A stretch of 64,000 bases of DNA. It comes from Sphingomonas panni. Lineage in GTDB: Bacteria > Pseudomonadota > Alphaproteobacteria > Sphingomonadales > Sphingomonadaceae. Shown in pieces: positions 63,203 to 64,000 of the stretch (its first letter is position 1; each line of letters opens with the position of its first letter). The position numbers and the translations under genes are program-made. The DNA is taken from NCBI RefSeq assembly GCF_022664435.1, contig NZ_JAKREU010000006.1:240269-304268 (forward strand), given 5' to 3'. The notes beneath the pieces are model-generated. The model searched no databases and was not told the origin of the DNA. It saw only the letters and a program-made list of their open reading frames with translations.

Positions 63203-63676
63203 TCAGGCAGCGGCAGCAATGATCGCGGGGTCGTCGTTGGAGAATATCTCCGCCGTGTCGATGACCACCACGAAGCCGTCGGGTTCGCGGACCACGCCGG
63301 CGATATAGTCGGACCGCCAGCGCAGACCGATATCGGGGGCGGCTTCCAGCCGGTCGCGTTCGAAATTGGCGACCGCGATCACCCGGTCGACGACGAGGCC
63401 CAGCGACAGCATCCGGTCGGCAAGCGGCACGTCGACGATCAGCACGCGGGTTGCCAGCGTCGGTTCGACCGGTGACAGGCCCAGACGCATCCTGAGGTCG
63501 ATCATCGGCACACCCTGACCCCGGACATCGGTGATCCCGAGCATCCATGCCGGCCCGTTGGGCACGCGGAAGGCGGGGCGATAGTCGAGGATCTCGCGCA
63601 CCATGGTCACCGGGACCGCGAAGACCTCGTCCCCCATGCCGAAGGTGACGACCTGGAGCGGTGCGTTCCCGGTCAT
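63203..63676 (-). CDS. cheW: Chemotaxis coupling protein CheW
   Basis: Links receptors to the kinase CheA. The 157-residue single CheW domain has [20 protein letters not shown] at the start, [20 protein letters not shown] in the middle and [20 protein letters not shown] later. Its ATG overlaps the stop codon of the upstream receptor gene (ATGA), and another receptor gene follows after 79 bases. cheA and cheY are not in the window and probably lie further upstream beyond base 64000. Confidence 0.97.
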   Translation of the reverse strand: MTGNAPLQVVTFGMGDEVFAVPVTMVREILDYRPAFRVPNGPAWMLGITDVRGQGVPMIDLRMRLGLSPVEPTLATRVLIVDVPLADRMLSLGLVVDRVIAVANFERDRLEAAPDIGLRWRSDYIAGVVREPDGFVVVIDTAEIFSNDDPAIIAAAA

Positions 63677-64000
63677 GCTGCCGCTCCGAAGGCTGCGTCG
63701 TCGCTGTCCGGTCCGCCCTGCGTCAGGTCGAGCGCGAAGCCGCGGACGCGGGCCTGCTGATCGGCGACGCTGTTGGGCTTGGCGCGTGGTGCCGGGGCGG
63801 CGGGCTTGCGCGCGGCTACCGGCTTGCGCACGGCGGCGGGCTTGCGGGTGACGGCGCGGGCGTCCTCGACCTTGAAGAAGGCGATGCTCTGCTGCAGTTC
63901 GTTCGCCTGGCCGGACAGTTCCTCGGAGGTCGAGGTGATCTGTTCGGATGCCGAGGCATTTTGCTGCGTGACCGTGTCGAGCTGCTGCAGCGCCTGGTTG
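63673..64000 (-). CDS. Second soluble-type chemoreceptor, C-terminal part only
   Basis: The visible 109 codons are the 3' end of a receptor gene that continues past the window. The protein reads [20 protein letters not shown] at the hairpin's return helix, then QSIAFFKVED, a Lys/Pro/Ala linker with KPAA-type repeats, and the tail [15 protein letters not shown]...DDAAFGAAA. This closely matches the end of the receptor at 61198, so the two are paralogues, likely from duplication around cheW. The stop overlaps the cheW start. Confidence 0.93.
   Translation of the reverse strand, partial: NQALQQLDTVTQQNASASEQITSTSEELSGQANELQQSIAFFKVEDARAVTRKPAAVRKPVAARKPAAPAPRAKPNSVADQQARVRGFALDLTQGGPDSDDAAFGAAA

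Overview
This window is high-GC DNA from an alphaproteobacterium, most probably a sphingomonad (Sphingomonas or a close relative). The pointers are a CtrA-type cell-cycle regulator, Bpt-type N-end-rule transferase, a cysteine-free L36, DUF2336/PAS-kinase pairs, and many dispersed short palindromic repeats in intergenic DNA. It looks like ordinary chromosome: housekeeping genes are spread throughout, and I see no transposase, phage gene, CRISPR array, tRNA or rRNA.

Layout. 1-9000: a truncated FIST-like protein, an Lrp regulator divergent from proline-catabolic putA, then a sucrose module (SUT-type transporter plus GH68 enzyme) and an Xaa-Pro aminopeptidase. 9084-16154: oligopeptidase B, purE-purK, phosphoglycerate mutase, and a translationally coupled run lipoprotein - M14 carboxypeptidase - GNAT. 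16344-25081: rpmJ, bpt with a coupled small exported protein, a GFA protein coupled to threonine deaminase, a Tat-SDR, an HIBADH-like/amidohydrolase pair, an L,D-transpeptidase and ctrA. 25274-34868: LysR/pirin/wrbA, a Crp-Fnr regulator, a GH43 enzyme, a VanY-like peptidase, a pseudouridine synthase with arfB, msrC, a glycine-zipper envelope protein and an M28 peptidase. 35063-43062: a strong terminator (possible sRNA), a universal stress protein, PDH E2 and E3 with two small genes between them, a porin and a membrane chemoreceptor. 43154-51170: mfd, sdhE, recG, a DMT-type membrane protein and tyrS. 51271-56080: anmK, an unusual nucleotidyltransferase/membrane fusion, a DUF2336 protein and a PAS sensor kinase without the phospho-accepting histidine. 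56153-64000 (minus strand): a hypothetical gene, a heme oxygenase and a chemotaxis operon (receptor, cheW, receptor, cheR, cheB, receptor-like protein) that runs out of the window.

Most interesting: (i) the DUF2336 / histidine-less kinase pair, preceded by a CtrA-like box of the same TTAG-N7-TTAACC form as one upstream of ctrA, with a third similar site before the chemoreceptor at 41221; (ii) a nucleotidyltransferase joined to what looks like a degenerate CDP-alcohol phosphotransferase; (iii) a chemotaxis-operon protein whose receptor-like hairpin has lost its CheA/CheW-contacting tip; (iv) a repeat of about 110-120 bp found three times, each just downstream of a minus-strand stop codon; (v) an AT-rich intergenic island with two perfect palindromes. 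Family assignments come from reading motifs by eye, with no database search.
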